Shown: piece by piece, positions 1 to 8,572 of the stretch
How positions within the stretch are numbered: the stretch's first letter is position 1
Layout: the number at the start of each line of letters is the position of its first letter
Origin: Kordia sp. TARA_039_SRF
Lineage (GTDB): Bacteria > Bacteroidota > Bacteroidia > Flavobacteriales > Flavobacteriaceae
Reading direction: 5' to 3'
Assembly (NCBI GenBank): GCA_006383075.2
Contig: SMNH02000001.1
Span: 561,945 to 625,944, forward strand
Length of the DNA: 64,000 bases
Made by a program: the position numbers and the translations under genes
Notes under the pieces: model-generated
What the model was told of the DNA's origin: nothing
What the model saw: only the letters and a program-made list of their open reading frames with translations
Databases searched by the model: none

Positions 1-1480
1 TTACGCGTCTGTCTTGCGCAATGTCCAAAAATGTTTGTGAGGTGTTTAAGTCTAGCAAATCTGTGAAACGGAATTGTTCACTTTGCGCCAAACGCGCGTT
101 GTAAAACGGATCTTCATCTTGCAATAAATGCTGTGCTTCTAAAGCAAAAATATGGTTGTCGCTCAACGTGTAATAGTAATTCAAGTTTTGATTGAAACTG
201 TACGGATTTTGTGATTGTCGCTCGTCAATATTTCCTAGTAAGGAAGAAAAGAAATCTTCCGTTTGCGTCTGTTGTGACACTTTTGCAAACATATCATAAT
301 CCAATTGATTGTTGCTATTCGGTTTGTATGTTGAACTTAGCTTAAATAATCCCAAATCCGTTTTTTGACGCGTTGTAGTTGCCGTAGTCTCATCAGGTGT
401 ATTTTCGTCAATATAATCGTTAAAACTATTTTCTTGCAATTCCGTTCGCGAACCTGAATAAATCGCAAAACCGCTAATATCCCACGTCTTTTTGGGCGAA
501 TAGCTAAAGTTTGCCGCACCAAATTTGGAGTTGATATCTTTCGCACGATTGTTTCGCAAGGTCAAAAATCCGATGTCGCTTGTGGCTACATTAAAGTTTG
601 TTCCTGTGTTTCTAGAAGCATTCCGAAATCCGCCCGTAAAATTGAAATAATCGCGCGGTGTAAACGGAATAGCGCCAATATTGTTGACATCTGTAATGAG
701 ATTGACGCTGTATTTTGGACTGTAATAGAACAATCGCGGATTGGCAACATAGCGTTCATCGGGACCGATTCCACCTGTAATTTCACCAAACCAAAAGTTC
801 TTCTTGCCTTCTTTGAGTTTGATGTTTATCATGACATTGTCTTGGTCATTTCCAAGTCCACGTAATTGTGAAACTTCGTTGCTATTTTTTAAAACTTCCA
901 CTTTATCCACCGCATCAGCAGGAATATTTTTTGTGGCAAGTTTGCTATCGCCATCGAAGAAATCTTTTCCTTCTACCATGACTTTGGAAACAGTTTTTCC
1001 TTCTACTTCAATTTCGCCTTCATCGCTGACTTCAACGCCTGGTAATTTTTTCAAGACATCGCCCAATTTGCGTTCCGAACCATTTTTGAACGAATCAGCA
1101 TTATACACAATCGTATCGCCTTTAATGGTTACGGGCATTTCGTACGTGAGTTCCACCGCTTCTAGACGTTCGTCAGCTTTCATCACGAAATCTTTTTGGA
1201 TATCTATTTCTTTCGTTGTGATGGAATCATTAATGGTTGCCAAACCGATAAAACTTACTTTGATGGCATATTTGGTATTCTTCTTCAGTGCAAGTCTGTA
1301 ACGACCTTCGTTATTCGTAATTCCATACGATTCTAAAGCATTGGTTGCTTTATTAAGTGCAATTACATTGGCGAGTTCTATGGGTTTTCCGATAGAATCT
1401 CGAACGGTTCCTTCCAGTTTAATTTGGGCAATAGTAGCCTGTGCTATGAAACATAGCAGTATACAGATTATATTTTTCAT
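1..1480 (-). CDS. Outer-membrane beta-barrel receptor-like protein, 3' end cut by window edge
   Basis: The reading frame is open from an ATG at 1480 to the window edge; about 493 residues are visible and the C-terminus lies outside. The product starts with a signal peptide ending near the AQA/IAQ residues. A carboxypeptidase-like regulatory beta-sandwich follows (IKLEGTVRDSIGKPIELANV), then a TonB-receptor plug-like stretch (GDTIVYNADSF, LPGVEV, MVEGKDFFDGD) and the start of an aromatic-rich beta-barrel. This is the large outer-membrane protein that usually accompanies GLPGLI proteins in Flavobacteria. The next gene upstream is GLPGLI, 45 bp away on the same strand, so they probably share an operon. 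Its substrate cannot be told. Confidence 0.85.
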   Translation of the reverse strand, partial: MKNIICILLCFIAQATIAQIKLEGTVRDSIGKPIELANVIALNKATNALESYGITNNEGRYRLALKKNTKYAIKVSFIGLATINDSITTKEIDIQKDFVMKADERLEAVELTYEMPVTIKGDTIVYNADSFKNGSERKLGDVLKKLPGVEVSDEGEIEVEGKTVSKVMVEGKDFFDGDSKLATKNIPADAVDKVEVLKNSNEVSQLRGLGNDQDNVMINIKLKEGKKNFWFGEITGGIGPDERYVANPRLFYYSPKYSVNLITDVNNIGAIPFTPRDYFNFTGGFRNASRNTGTNFNVATSDIGFLTLRNNRAKDINSKFGAANFSYSPKKTWDISGFAIYSGSRTELQENSFNDYIDENTPDETTATTTRQKTDLGLFKLSSTYKPNSNNQLDYDMFAKVSQQTQTEDFFSSLLGNIDERQSQNPYSFNQNLNYYYTLSDNHIFALEAQHLLQDEDPFYNARLAQSEQFRFTDLLDLNTSQTFLDIAQDRRV

Positions 1481-1525
1481 TGGATTTTTCTTCTGACTAG
1501 TTACAGGAAGGAAAGGACCTACTTT

Positions 1526-2413
1526 TTATCCTCTACCTCTTCTGCCACGACCACGACCACGGTACATTTCGCGCATTTCCTGCATTTTTTTCACTACAAT
1601 ATCATTGTATTCTTTACGTGTCACAACTTCTCCTTTATCTGGAGCTTCAATGGCATCTTTTTCACCTGGATTCATCACAATTTTAGAACATAAAATCGTA
1701 GTTTGATATGCATTTACTTCTAAAATTAATCCTGGTAATCCCCAAAATTCTCCTGGTCCTTGATTAATTGGAATGTCTAAAGTATACCACGCTGTGACTA
1801 AAATTTCTTTTGGAATATCTATTTGACTAAACGGATCGTTGGCAGCTTTGATAGAATCTTGCTTTTTCTCTTCGGCAGTTTTTTCTTTGTCATTGTCGTT
1901 TCTTTTTGGACGCATGGCACTAAAATCCAAATCGTCTACTTTCTTTAGTGCGGTAGCTTTAAAACACAAATATTTTCCTATCTGTTTTGTTTCGCCTTCC
2001 ATTTTCCACTCTAGCTTTTGCAAACTGTCTTTGATTAAGAATTTTTTCCCGAAAAACTCTTTGGATTCAATCAAAACGCCTTCTTTTAAATCTTTGTATT
2101 GCGGTCCTGGTGAAAAACTTCCCATCATAGCTCTTCCAAAACCTCCGCCTCCACGACCTGGTGCATCAATTTTGTCTTCTTCTTTGTAGATAGATGCTGA
2201 CTGGTTAAAGTCTAAAATATATACTTTTTCCAAGAAGCTTTTCATTCGTTCTGCAATTCGCTTTTTTTGTTCTGCTGAAAGCTCTCTTCCACGTGGTCCC
2301 CAACTATCAAAGTCCATCGTAGTTTTGGATTGATAATAAGCTTTTCCCTGAAAATTTTGAGCAAATACGCCAGTTGTACATAAAACTAAGCTCCAAAGTA
2401 ATAATCGTTTCAT
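1526..2413 (-). CDS. GLPGLI family protein (first copy)
   Basis: A 295-residue protein with an N-terminal signal peptide (MKRLLLWSLVL...FAQ). It carries the diagnostic family motif WGLPGLILEVN near residue 225, preceded by a W-Y-T-x-x-I-P-x-x-x-G-P segment typical of GLPGLI proteins. The biochemical role of the family is unknown; members are secreted and usually sit beside an outer-membrane receptor gene, as here. The C-terminus is an unusual Arg-Gly tail of about ten residues, and a Gly-rich patch lies near residue 90. A paralogue follows upstream. The pair plus the receptor probably form one operon reading leftwards. Confidence 0.92.
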   Translation of the reverse strand: MKRLLLWSLVLCTTGVFAQNFQGKAYYQSKTTMDFDSWGPRGRELSAEQKKRIAERMKSFLEKVYILDFNQSASIYKEEDKIDAPGRGGGGFGRAMMGSFSPGPQYKDLKEGVLIESKEFFGKKFLIKDSLQKLEWKMEGETKQIGKYLCFKATALKKVDDLDFSAMRPKRNDNDKEKTAEEKKQDSIKAANDPFSQIDIPKEILVTAWYTLDIPINQGPGEFWGLPGLILEVNAYQTTILCSKIVMNPGEKDAIEAPDKGEVVTRKEYNDIVVKKMQEMREMYRGRGRGRRGRG

Positions 2414-2597
2414 CTGTCAGATCTTTATATTTTTGTTGTTATTGTTATGTTAGTACATAACAGCGTAAAAAGTTACACTTTTTAACTTCATTAAGACCTT
2501 TATTTTCACTTAGAGTTTAAGCTGTTTTTGTTAAAATTTTCTTAAAGCCGCCGCAAGATTCCGTTGTACTGTTCGTTTTTTGATGATTTTTGGTGAA

Positions 2598-3452
2598 TTA
2601 TCCACCGATTTCAATTCTAATTTCATTACTGTTTCCACGTCCGTTGCCGCGATAACGCTCCATCATTTCTTTGGATTTTTTCTCCATAATTTCTGTAAAT
2701 TCTTTGTTATTGACTTTTTTTCCGCTAGTCGGTTCTTTAATTGCTACTTTATCTTTAGGATTTAACACGATTTTGCTACACACAATCGTTCGGGTTCCGT
2801 CGTTTACTTCTAAAATTAATCCTGGTAATCCCCAATACATATCTGGCCCAGAATTCACAGGAATTTCAGGTGTATACCAAGCTGTTACGGTTACTTTTTC
2901 GGTACTTACGTCAGGCGTATCATCATTGGAACCAACAGACATGGAGGTCATTTTTTTCATTTCAATGGTACGTGTTGCTTTGTAGCACGTGTACTGCCCG
3001 ATGAATTTGGTTTCGTTTTCCAATTTCCATTCGTTATTTTCTAGCTCATCTTGTACTAAGAATTTTTTTCCTAAGATTTCTTGTGCATGTGCATATCGTT
3101 TTTCTTTGGTGTTTTTGTATAATATAGTTGATTCGCCATCGCCCATGACCATCACTTGAAAACCGTTATTACTCTGTGGTGTTGGTGCGGCGAGTTTTTC
3201 TTCTTGTTTATACACTGATTCTGACGGTGTAAATGTTAAACTGTATTCTTTTTGAAATTGTTTTTGCAGCATGGCGTTTAACTGTTCTTTCATTTCTTTG
3301 TTGATACCTTGCGCTGTAGAAATACTGTCCATTTTAAAATCCATTTTCATGCTGGTTTTATAGGTTGCGACACCTTGAAAATCCTGTGCAAACACTATAG
3401 AATTGATTAGCATACAAACAACTACAAAGATTACTGTTGTATAATTTTTCAT
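2598..3452 (-). CDS. GLPGLI family protein (second copy)
   Basis: A 284-residue protein with a signal peptide (cleavage near VFAQ) and the family motif YWGLPGLILEVND. It matches the downstream GLPGLI protein along its length (QDFQG start, YKATR/FKATA segment, SKIVLNP, C-terminal GRG), so the two arose by tandem duplication. It is the first gene of the leftward run and lies divergent to the histidine kinase gene. The 127-bp gap between them carries a triple GTTAAC array, so this gene is the likely regulatory target of that two-component system. Molecular function of the family is not known. Confidence 0.92.
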   Translation of the reverse strand: MKNYTTVIFVVVCMLINSIVFAQDFQGVATYKTSMKMDFKMDSISTAQGINKEMKEQLNAMLQKQFQKEYSLTFTPSESVYKQEEKLAAPTPQSNNGFQVMVMGDGESTILYKNTKEKRYAHAQEILGKKFLVQDELENNEWKLENETKFIGQYTCYKATRTIEMKKMTSMSVGSNDDTPDVSTEKVTVTAWYTPEIPVNSGPDMYWGLPGLILEVNDGTRTIVCSKIVLNPKDKVAIKEPTSGKKVNNKEFTEIMEKKSKEMMERYRGNGRGNSNEIRIEIGG

Positions 3453-3481
3453 AATTCGTGAGTTTTTAGTTTTTGATGGTA

Positions 3482-3489
3482 CAAATATG
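3482..3489 (-). promoter_or_regulatory. Candidate -7 promoter element for GLPGLI operon
   Basis: On the minus strand this reads CATATTTG, one mismatch from the Bacteroidota -7 consensus TAnnTTTG. It lies 30 bp before the GLPGLI start and 22 bp from the GTTAAC array. No clear -33 TTG is seen, which would fit a promoter that needs an activator. Inference only. Confidence 0.4.
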
Positions 3490-3511
3490 AACTTCTTTCT
3501 TTTTGTTTTGA

Positions 3512-3541
3512 GTTAACGAACGTTAACGAGTGTTAACCGAT
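3512..3541. promoter_or_regulatory. Triple GTTAAC array, likely OmpR-type regulator binding site
   Basis: GTTAAC occurs at 3512, 3522 and 3532, exactly 10 bp apart, so all three face the same side of the helix. OmpR-family regulators bind direct repeats spaced about one helical turn. The array lies in the gap between the GLPGLI operon and the kinase/regulator operon. It sits 22-24 bp upstream of a candidate -7 element in each direction, overlapping both -33 regions. The likely ligand is the response regulator at 5061-5744; this is an inference. Confidence 0.6.
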
Positions 3542-3564
3542 GCTATTTATGCCAAATAACTTCT

Positions 3565-3572
3565 TACTTTTG
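3565..3572 (+). promoter_or_regulatory. Candidate -7 promoter element for the kinase/regulator operon
   Basis: TACTTTTG matches the Bacteroidota -7 consensus TAnnTTTG exactly. It ends only 7 bp before the ATG at 3580, so transcripts would begin at or after that codon. The ATG at 3592 may then be the real start of the kinase. Confidence 0.5.
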
Positions 3573-3579
3573 ACTTGTA

Positions 3580-5064
3580 ATGATACTGAAAATGAAGCAA
3601 AAACATTCATCTTGGATTTTATACGGAATCATCGCGACGATAGCGATTACGATTGCCGTTCAGGTATATTGGAATTATAAAAATTACATCGTTAACAAAC
3701 AACAATTCATCAATCATGTGCAAATAAGTCTGGATAATGCGGTGGAAGCCTATTATGCAGACTTTGCAAAACGAGAAAAGATGATGTTTATCAGTATGGA
3801 CGCTACAAGTTCTGTAAAAGACACCAACGCGTTTCAAAAATTGCGAAGCGTTAATTTTGATTCTATTTTAACGACTTTAGAAGAACGAATTGCAAAACAT
3901 ACACAAACGTATATCATAGATTCGGGTGTGACGAATTACACCAAAATAGATTCTGGAAATGTTACTATTGATTTTCAGAAAAATAACGCTCCGTGGCGTG
4001 TAAAACGCCAAGACAGCATTCGTTTGTTTAACCAAATTTCTTCGTTATATATTTCAATTTCAGAAGATTCACTGAATTTTGAAAAGCTACAAACGTTTTT
4101 AGACACCGAATTAGATCGCAAACAAATTGAAATTCCATATAGTTTACAGTTTTCTGTAAATGATTCTATTATTGAGGAAATGAGCACAGCAACACTTCCT
4201 GCAAAAACCTTAAAAACGTTTTCAAAATCTGCTTATTACAAACCTGGAGAAAAGTTGGCAATTGAGTATGCTAATATTACGATGCCTGTGTTGAAAAAAA
4301 GCTTGTTTGGCATTTTGATTTCCACCTTACTTTCGCTGGCAATTATTAGTTCGCTGTTGTATTTATTGCGTGTGATTCAACGGCAGAAGCAATTGGCAGA
4401 AATTAAAAACGATTTGATTAGCAATATTACACACGAGTTTAAAACACCAATTACAACCATTTCAACAGCACTGGAAGCCATTCAACATTTTGGAGCGATA
4501 AAAGATCCTGAAAAGACGCAAAAATATTTGTCTATTTCTGATAAACAGTTGAAAAAATTGCACTTAATGGTCGAAAAATTACTAGAAACCGCAACGCTGG
4601 ATAGTGAAAAACTATTGCTCAAAAAGGAATCGGTTGACATGATTGATTTTATTCAGAAAATTACGGATAAGCAACGGACACTTTCAGGCGAAAAAACACT
4701 TTCGTTTCGAAGTAATGTTTCGGAATTGCCTGCGGAAATAGATACATTTCATTTCGAAAACGCAGTGACCAACTTGATTGATAATGCGCTGAAATACGGC
4801 GGCGATACGATTGAAGTGAATATAACGAAAGTATTGGAAACAATAGAAATTACGGTTTCAGACAATGGAAATCCGATTGATAAATCGCAACGCGACAAGA
4901 TTTTTGATAAGTTTTACCGCATCCCGAAAGGAAATACACATGATGTAAAAGGTTTTGGCATCGGATTGTATTACACCAAAAAAATTGTGGAAAAACACCA
5001 AGGAACAATTCAGTTGGTTCCGAATACCAATCATACTATTTTTAAAATTACGCTTTTCTCATGA
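3580..5064 (+). CDS. Membrane sensor histidine kinase
   Basis: A 494-residue sensor kinase of a two-component system. A transmembrane helix lies near residues 12-32, then a periplasmic sensor region of about 210 residues, and a second helix near 243-265. The HisKA domain holds the phospho-acceptor His in ITHEFKTPITT near residue 285. An HATPase domain follows, with N box (NLIDNALKYG), G1 box (DNGNPI) and G2 box (GFGIGLYYTKK). There is no obvious HAMP domain. Its stop overlaps the regulator start by 4 bp (ATGA). An in-frame ATG at 3592 fits the promoter position better. The signal sensed is unknown, but the divergent GLPGLI genes suggest cell-envelope sensing. Confidence 0.93.
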   Translation: MILKMKQKHSSWILYGIIATIAITIAVQVYWNYKNYIVNKQQFINHVQISLDNAVEAYYADFAKREKMMFISMDATSSVKDTNAFQKLRSVNFDSILTTLEERIAKHTQTYIIDSGVTNYTKIDSGNVTIDFQKNNAPWRVKRQDSIRLFNQISSLYISISEDSLNFEKLQTFLDTELDRKQIEIPYSLQFSVNDSIIEEMSTATLPAKTLKTFSKSAYYKPGEKLAIEYANITMPVLKKSLFGILISTLLSLAIISSLLYLLRVIQRQKQLAEIKNDLISNITHEFKTPITTISTALEAIQHFGAIKDPEKTQKYLSISDKQLKKLHLMVEKLLETATLDSEKLLLKKESVDMIDFIQKITDKQRTLSGEKTLSFRSNVSELPAEIDTFHFENAVTNLIDNALKYGGDTIEVNITKVLETIEITVSDNGNPIDKSQRDKIFDKFYRIPKGNTHDVKGFGIGLYYTKKIVEKHQGTIQLVPNTNHTIFKITLFS

Positions 5065-5744
5065 CCAAAGATACCATCAAATTATTACTAGCAGAAGACG
5101 AACCTGCGTTGGGACAAATCGTTAAAGAAAGTCTGGAATCACGCGATTTTGAAGTGTTTTTGTGTGAAAATGGTGAAGTCGCAGCTAAAACCTATCACGA
5201 AATACAACCTGACATTGTAGTGTTGGATGTCATGATGCCTAAAAAAGATGGTTTTACGTTGGCAAAAGAAATTCGACAAGAAAACAGCTCGATTCCGATT
5301 ATTTTTTTAACGGCAAAATCGCAAGTAAAAGATGTGGTAGAAGGTTTTCAACACGGCGGAAATGATTATTTGAAGAAACCGTTTAGCATGGAAGAATTGA
5401 TTGTTCGAATTCATGCGTTGTTGGACAGAATTCACCTGAAAAAAGACCATACAAAAATTCCGATTGGAAAGTATATTTTCAATCATACGCAACAACAATT
5501 GTTGTGGGAAGACACACCGATACAGTTGACACATAGAGAATCTGCTTTGTTGTTTCACCTGTCTGAAAAACGAAATTCTGTGCTCGACAGAACCTTTATT
5601 CTCAACAAACTTTGGGGCGACGACGATTTTTTCAACGCACGTAGTATGGACGTTTTTATTACCAAACTTCGCAAAAAACTAAAAAACGACTCTGGCATTC
5701 AGATTGTGAATGTACGCGGGTTTGGGTATAAGTTGATTTGCTAG
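5061..5744 (+). CDS. OmpR/PhoB-family response regulator
   Basis: A 227-residue regulator with an N-terminal receiver domain: acidic pair in LLAEDEP, phospho-acceptor Asp in DIVVLDVMMPKKDGF near residue 56, Thr in FLTAKS, Lys in YLKKPF. A C-terminal winged-helix trans_reg_C domain follows (LTHRESALLFHL, VDVFITKLRKKL-like helix, VRGFGYKL). It is translationally coupled to the kinase gene by a 4-bp overlap. It is the natural candidate to bind the 10-bp-spaced GTTAAC repeats upstream and to control both its own operon and the divergent GLPGLI/receptor genes. Confidence 0.95.
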   Translation: MTKDTIKLLLAEDEPALGQIVKESLESRDFEVFLCENGEVAAKTYHEIQPDIVVLDVMMPKKDGFTLAKEIRQENSSIPIIFLTAKSQVKDVVEGFQHGGNDYLKKPFSMEELIVRIHALLDRIHLKKDHTKIPIGKYIFNHTQQQLLWEDTPIQLTHRESALLFHLSEKRNSVLDRTFILNKLWGDDDFFNARSMDVFITKLRKKLKNDSGIQIVNVRGFGYKLIC

Positions 5745-6493
5745 GAAGTTAGTATTGAGTATTGAGATTTTTTTTGCTTTCGCTAGATTTTTAGATTGTT
5801 TTGCTTTTAGAAACGCTTTGTTTTAGATTCGCTTCACTGTTGGAATCTAGACCGCTTTGCTACTAGATTTTGGACTTTGTTGTTCTCGCTTTGCTCGATT
5901 CGAGTTTTATAATTTATCTCAACTTGTTATTGCTGCCTGCTCAGGAATTTATTTTTATTAAACATCACATTTCAAAGTACTTCTCGATACTAAATTTCTG
6001 GCGAAATTTCACTCGAAGTGACGGTTATTTTAATGTGTAAATTTGAAAATGTACCAATGTTTTTTTTATTTAAGATTGAAAACGTACTTCGTCAAGCTGA
6101 ACTTGATTCAGCTTCTCACAAATAACTAAATTTTTTACTAAAGATAAATTGCTTTTTTATAGAAATCAACTAGCGCTTGGATACTGCAACTGAATTTGAA
6201 ACTCAACACGTCTGTTCGAGTGGTTTTCGTAATGAAATAAAGAAAATTGTATCGAGAACTGCTTGGAAATTGAATCCTCTAAAAGAAACGTATTACTATA
6301 AGTTTTCTCAAAAATTGGGCAATGACGTTTCGCTTTAATTTGTCAGATTGAGCGCAGTCGAAATCGCTCGAAAACTTCATTTTCCAATAAAATCATTTGT
6401 AAATCTTCAAATTATCAAATCAAAACATTGATGCATTAAAAAATTGCTACATTATTACATTAGAAAAGGTTCATTTTTTGTAATTTGCCTTTT
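5745..6493. other. 750-bp gene-free region with decayed repeats
   Basis: No convincing coding frame. The left part (5750-5930) is built of loosely repeated phrases around 'ctagatttt', 'gctttgct' and 'ttttagatt', suggesting slipped or decayed repeats. The middle holds a short hairpin of the dispersed family (6091-6120). At 6340-6370 there is a 'gattgagcgcagtcgaaatcg' type phrase of the kind scattered in Flavobacterial intergenic DNA. Confidence 0.5.
6091..6120. repeat. Short copy of dispersed 'gaacttgattc' hairpin
   Basis: AAGCTGAA (6094-6101), CTTGA loop, TTCAGCTT (6107-6114): a perfect 8-bp stem. The same loop and context (cgtcaa..gaacttgattc..ttctca) recur near 8031, 26506 and 44281, so this is one copy of a dispersed family. 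Confidence 0.65.
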
Positions 6494-7285
6494 ATGAAGC
6501 GGTTGTTTTTTCTTTTGTTGTTGACGTATTCCTTGTATTCTTTTGGACAGGAAGTTGTAACGGCGACTTTGGTAGAGCAAGATAGTCTAAGTGTTGACCG
6601 TTTTGTGGCGAAGGATAATTTTGGCGCTTTGTATGTAATTCAGAACAACATTCTCATCAAACGACATGATGGAAAGGAATGGCAATACAATAATTTGCAA
6701 TTGGGCGATATTACGTCGGTTGATATTTTGAATCCGTTGAAAATCACACTTTTTTACGAAGATTTCAATACCGTAATCGTACTCGATAATACGCTAAACG
6801 AGATTAAAAAGACGGATTTTAATGTGATTGAAGATTTTAAAAATCTCGCGGCAGCGACCACAGCAAACGACCGAAATTTGTGGATTTTTGATACCAATAC
6901 GCAACAATTGGAAGTGTTTAATTATGTACAGCAAAAAACGCCTGTGCAAAATTTGCCAATTCCCGAAAAGTTTGTCACGATGAAAAGCAATTACAATTTT
7001 TGTCGCGTGTTGACAGAGACAAAAATGTATTTATACAACATCTACGGAAGTTTACTTTCTGAAAAAGCACTAAAAGATGTGACCAATTTTGAAATGACCA
7101 ACAACGAAGTCATCTTTTTGAAAAACAAACAATTATTTCACAGCAGCAACGACGACGTTACTCTTATAAAATTACCATCTGAAAGAATTGCTATTAAACA
7201 GTTTTCGCTTCACGATGATATCTTGTATATTTACGACGGAATTGTATTGTACCGATTTCAACTCCAAAAACCAACTAAAGAATAG
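6494..7285 (+). CDS. Secreted protein of unknown function
   Basis: A 263-residue protein starting at the ATG at 6494; a TTG three codons upstream is less likely. It has a signal peptide (MKRLFFLLLLTYSLYSFGQ). The mature part is beta-rich with repeated patterns such as LYVIQNNILIKRHDGKEWQY, LWIFDTNTQQLEVFN and ILYIYDGIVLYRF, which suggests a small beta-propeller-like fold. It is conserved in Flavobacteria as far as I recall, with no known function. The next gene, a deoxynucleoside kinase, begins 77 bp downstream and has its own TAGTTTTG -7-like box at 7324-7331, so the two may be transcribed separately. Confidence 0.7.
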   Translation: MKRLFFLLLLTYSLYSFGQEVVTATLVEQDSLSVDRFVAKDNFGALYVIQNNILIKRHDGKEWQYNNLQLGDITSVDILNPLKITLFYEDFNTVIVLDNTLNEIKKTDFNVIEDFKNLAAATTANDRNLWIFDTNTQQLEVFNYVQQKTPVQNLPIPEKFVTMKSNYNFCRVLTETKMYLYNIYGSLLSEKALKDVTNFEMTNNEVIFLKNKQLFHSSNDDVTLIKLPSERIAIKQFSLHDDILYIYDGIVLYRFQLQKPTKE

Positions 7286-7362
7286 ATAGAACGAATAATT
7301 TTACTTTCAGCTAAGAAATCCGTTAGTTTTGAAAGTAAGCGAACACCTAATTACAGAATCAC

Positions 7363-7977
7363 ATGCATGTTGCAATTGCCGGAAATATTGGCGCAGGAAA
7401 AACAACGTTAACGAAATTATTGGCAAAACATTACAAATGGGAAGCACATTTTGAAGATGTTGTTGACAATCCGTATTTGGATGATTTTTATACGCAAATG
7501 GAGCGTTGGAGTTTTAATCTTCAAATTTACTTTTTAAATAGTCGTTTCCGACAAGTGTTGAATATTCGCGAAAGTGGAAAAAAAGTGATTCAAGATCGTA
7601 CGATTTATGAAGATGCGCATATTTTCGCTCCGAATTTACACGCAATGGGACTCATGACGAATCGCGATTATGAAAATTACCAATCGCTGTTCGAATTGAT
7701 GCAAAAGTTGGTTGATGCGCCCGATTTATTAATTTATTTACGAGCAGATATTTCTACATTGGTAGCGCAAATTCACAAGCGTGGCCGCGATTATGAAAAC
7801 TCCATCAGCATTGATTATTTAAGCAGATTGAACGAACGTTACGAAGCGTGGATTTCAAAATACGATCAAGGAAAATTGTTGGTAATTGACGTTGACAACT
7901 TAGATTTTGTAGACAATCCTGAAGATTTAGGAAATGTCATCAACCGAATAGACGCAGAAATTCACGGATTGTTTTAA
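7363..7977 (+). CDS. Deoxynucleoside kinase
   Basis: A 204-residue cytoplasmic nucleoside salvage enzyme that phosphorylates deoxyribonucleosides using ATP. The P-loop is at the N-terminus (AGNIGAGKTTL). The dNK signature QDRTIYEDAHIFA follows near residue 80, and the LID arginines lie in IHKRGRDYE near residue 145. Length and order match the deoxyadenosine/deoxyguanosine kinase group of the dNK family. Which base is preferred cannot be read from the sequence. The gene ends in a convergent gap filled by a dispersed hairpin element that may act as terminator. Confidence 0.93.
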   Translation: MHVAIAGNIGAGKTTLTKLLAKHYKWEAHFEDVVDNPYLDDFYTQMERWSFNLQIYFLNSRFRQVLNIRESGKKVIQDRTIYEDAHIFAPNLHAMGLMTNRDYENYQSLFELMQKLVDAPDLLIYLRADISTLVAQIHKRGRDYENSISIDYLSRLNERYEAWISKYDQGKLLVIDVDNLDFVDNPEDLGNVINRIDAEIHGLF

Positions 7978-8001
7978 GAGAAGCTTTTTCACAATATTAT
8001 A

Positions 8002-8163
8002 AAAGAGGCTATTTTTAGAAGTCTAAATTTCGTCAAACCGAACTTGATTCGGTTTCCCATAACAGTTGAAAATTAATAGAATGAGATTCTGAAGCCTGTG
8101 CTGAATTTATTTCAGTATCAAGCTCAGAATGACGTTTTGAACACTTTAAAAACAACCTCTTTT
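8002..8163. repeat. Dispersed multi-hairpin element, copy A
   Basis: About 160 bp bounded by imperfect inverted repeats (AAAGAGGCTATTTTTAGAAG at the left; ACTTTAAAAACAACCTCTTT at the right). It contains an AACCGAA-CTTGA-TTCGGTT hairpin and a GATTCTGA...GCTCAGAATGACG segment. Copy B at 26478-26610 shares the ends and both inner hairpins. It fills the gap between convergent genes and ends in a T-run, so it can act as a terminator. Confidence 0.85.
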
Positions 8164-8169
8164 TTTATT

Positions 8170-8421
8170 CTAACAACCTGTATGGCATGTTCTACAGTGT
8201 ATTGGATCCGAAAGTGGATGTGCGTTTGTGATACAGTTACTGCAGGTTTGACCGCTACAATTATTGGTGTACGTACCGCCGCTTCCACCACTGCCGCCGC
8301 CAGTATCGCAGTCTACATCTTCCGTTTCGAATGGCGGATAATATCCTCCTTGAATTTTAGAAAGATTGGAAACATTTGTTTTTCCTAAATTTAGTTTTGA
8401 AATTAATTTCTTTTTTTTCAT
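8170..8421 (-). CDS. RiPP (class I lanthipeptide-like) precursor 1
   Basis: An 83-residue peptide. The Lys-rich leader MKKKKLISKLNLGKTNVSNL carries the LxL-G/N-K-x-x-V-S-x-L signature shared by six other small genes in this window, followed by IQGG, a double-Gly cleavage-like site. The core has a Gly-Ser-Thr run (TGGGSGGSGGT) and seven Cys, all after the leader, spaced as C-x4-C-x2-C and C-x2-C-x3-C near the end, with several Ser/Thr. The layout fits a ribosomally made peptide modified on Cys/Ser/Thr. No modification enzyme is adjacent. Neighbours are a dispersed repeat and a methyltransferase on the other strand. The product's final structure is unknown. Confidence 0.75.
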   Translation of the reverse strand: MKKKKLISKLNLGKTNVSNLSKIQGGYYPPFETEDVDCDTGGGSGGSGGTYTNNCSGQTCSNCITNAHPLSDPIHCRTCHTGC

Positions 8422-8572
8422 GATAAAATATGTTAAGGTTCATAAGTTTCTTTAATATACTAATTCTGTAAGATTTTTCTTTTAGGTTTTTCTGTAAGAT
8501 GTTTACGTGTATACATGAAAAAGCGGTGAAATTCTGAAAAATTATAGTATTTTCACATAAAATCACACGTAT

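Noticed and set aside
804-1301. 165-residue open frame on the plus strand
   Set aside because: It is antisense to the receptor-like gene, Ser/Phe/Leu-rich as expected for a complement frame, with no recognisable domain.
8098-8388. 96-residue plus-strand frame overlapping precursor 1
   Set aside because: It runs through a dispersed repeat and antisense to a clear leader-type peptide gene.
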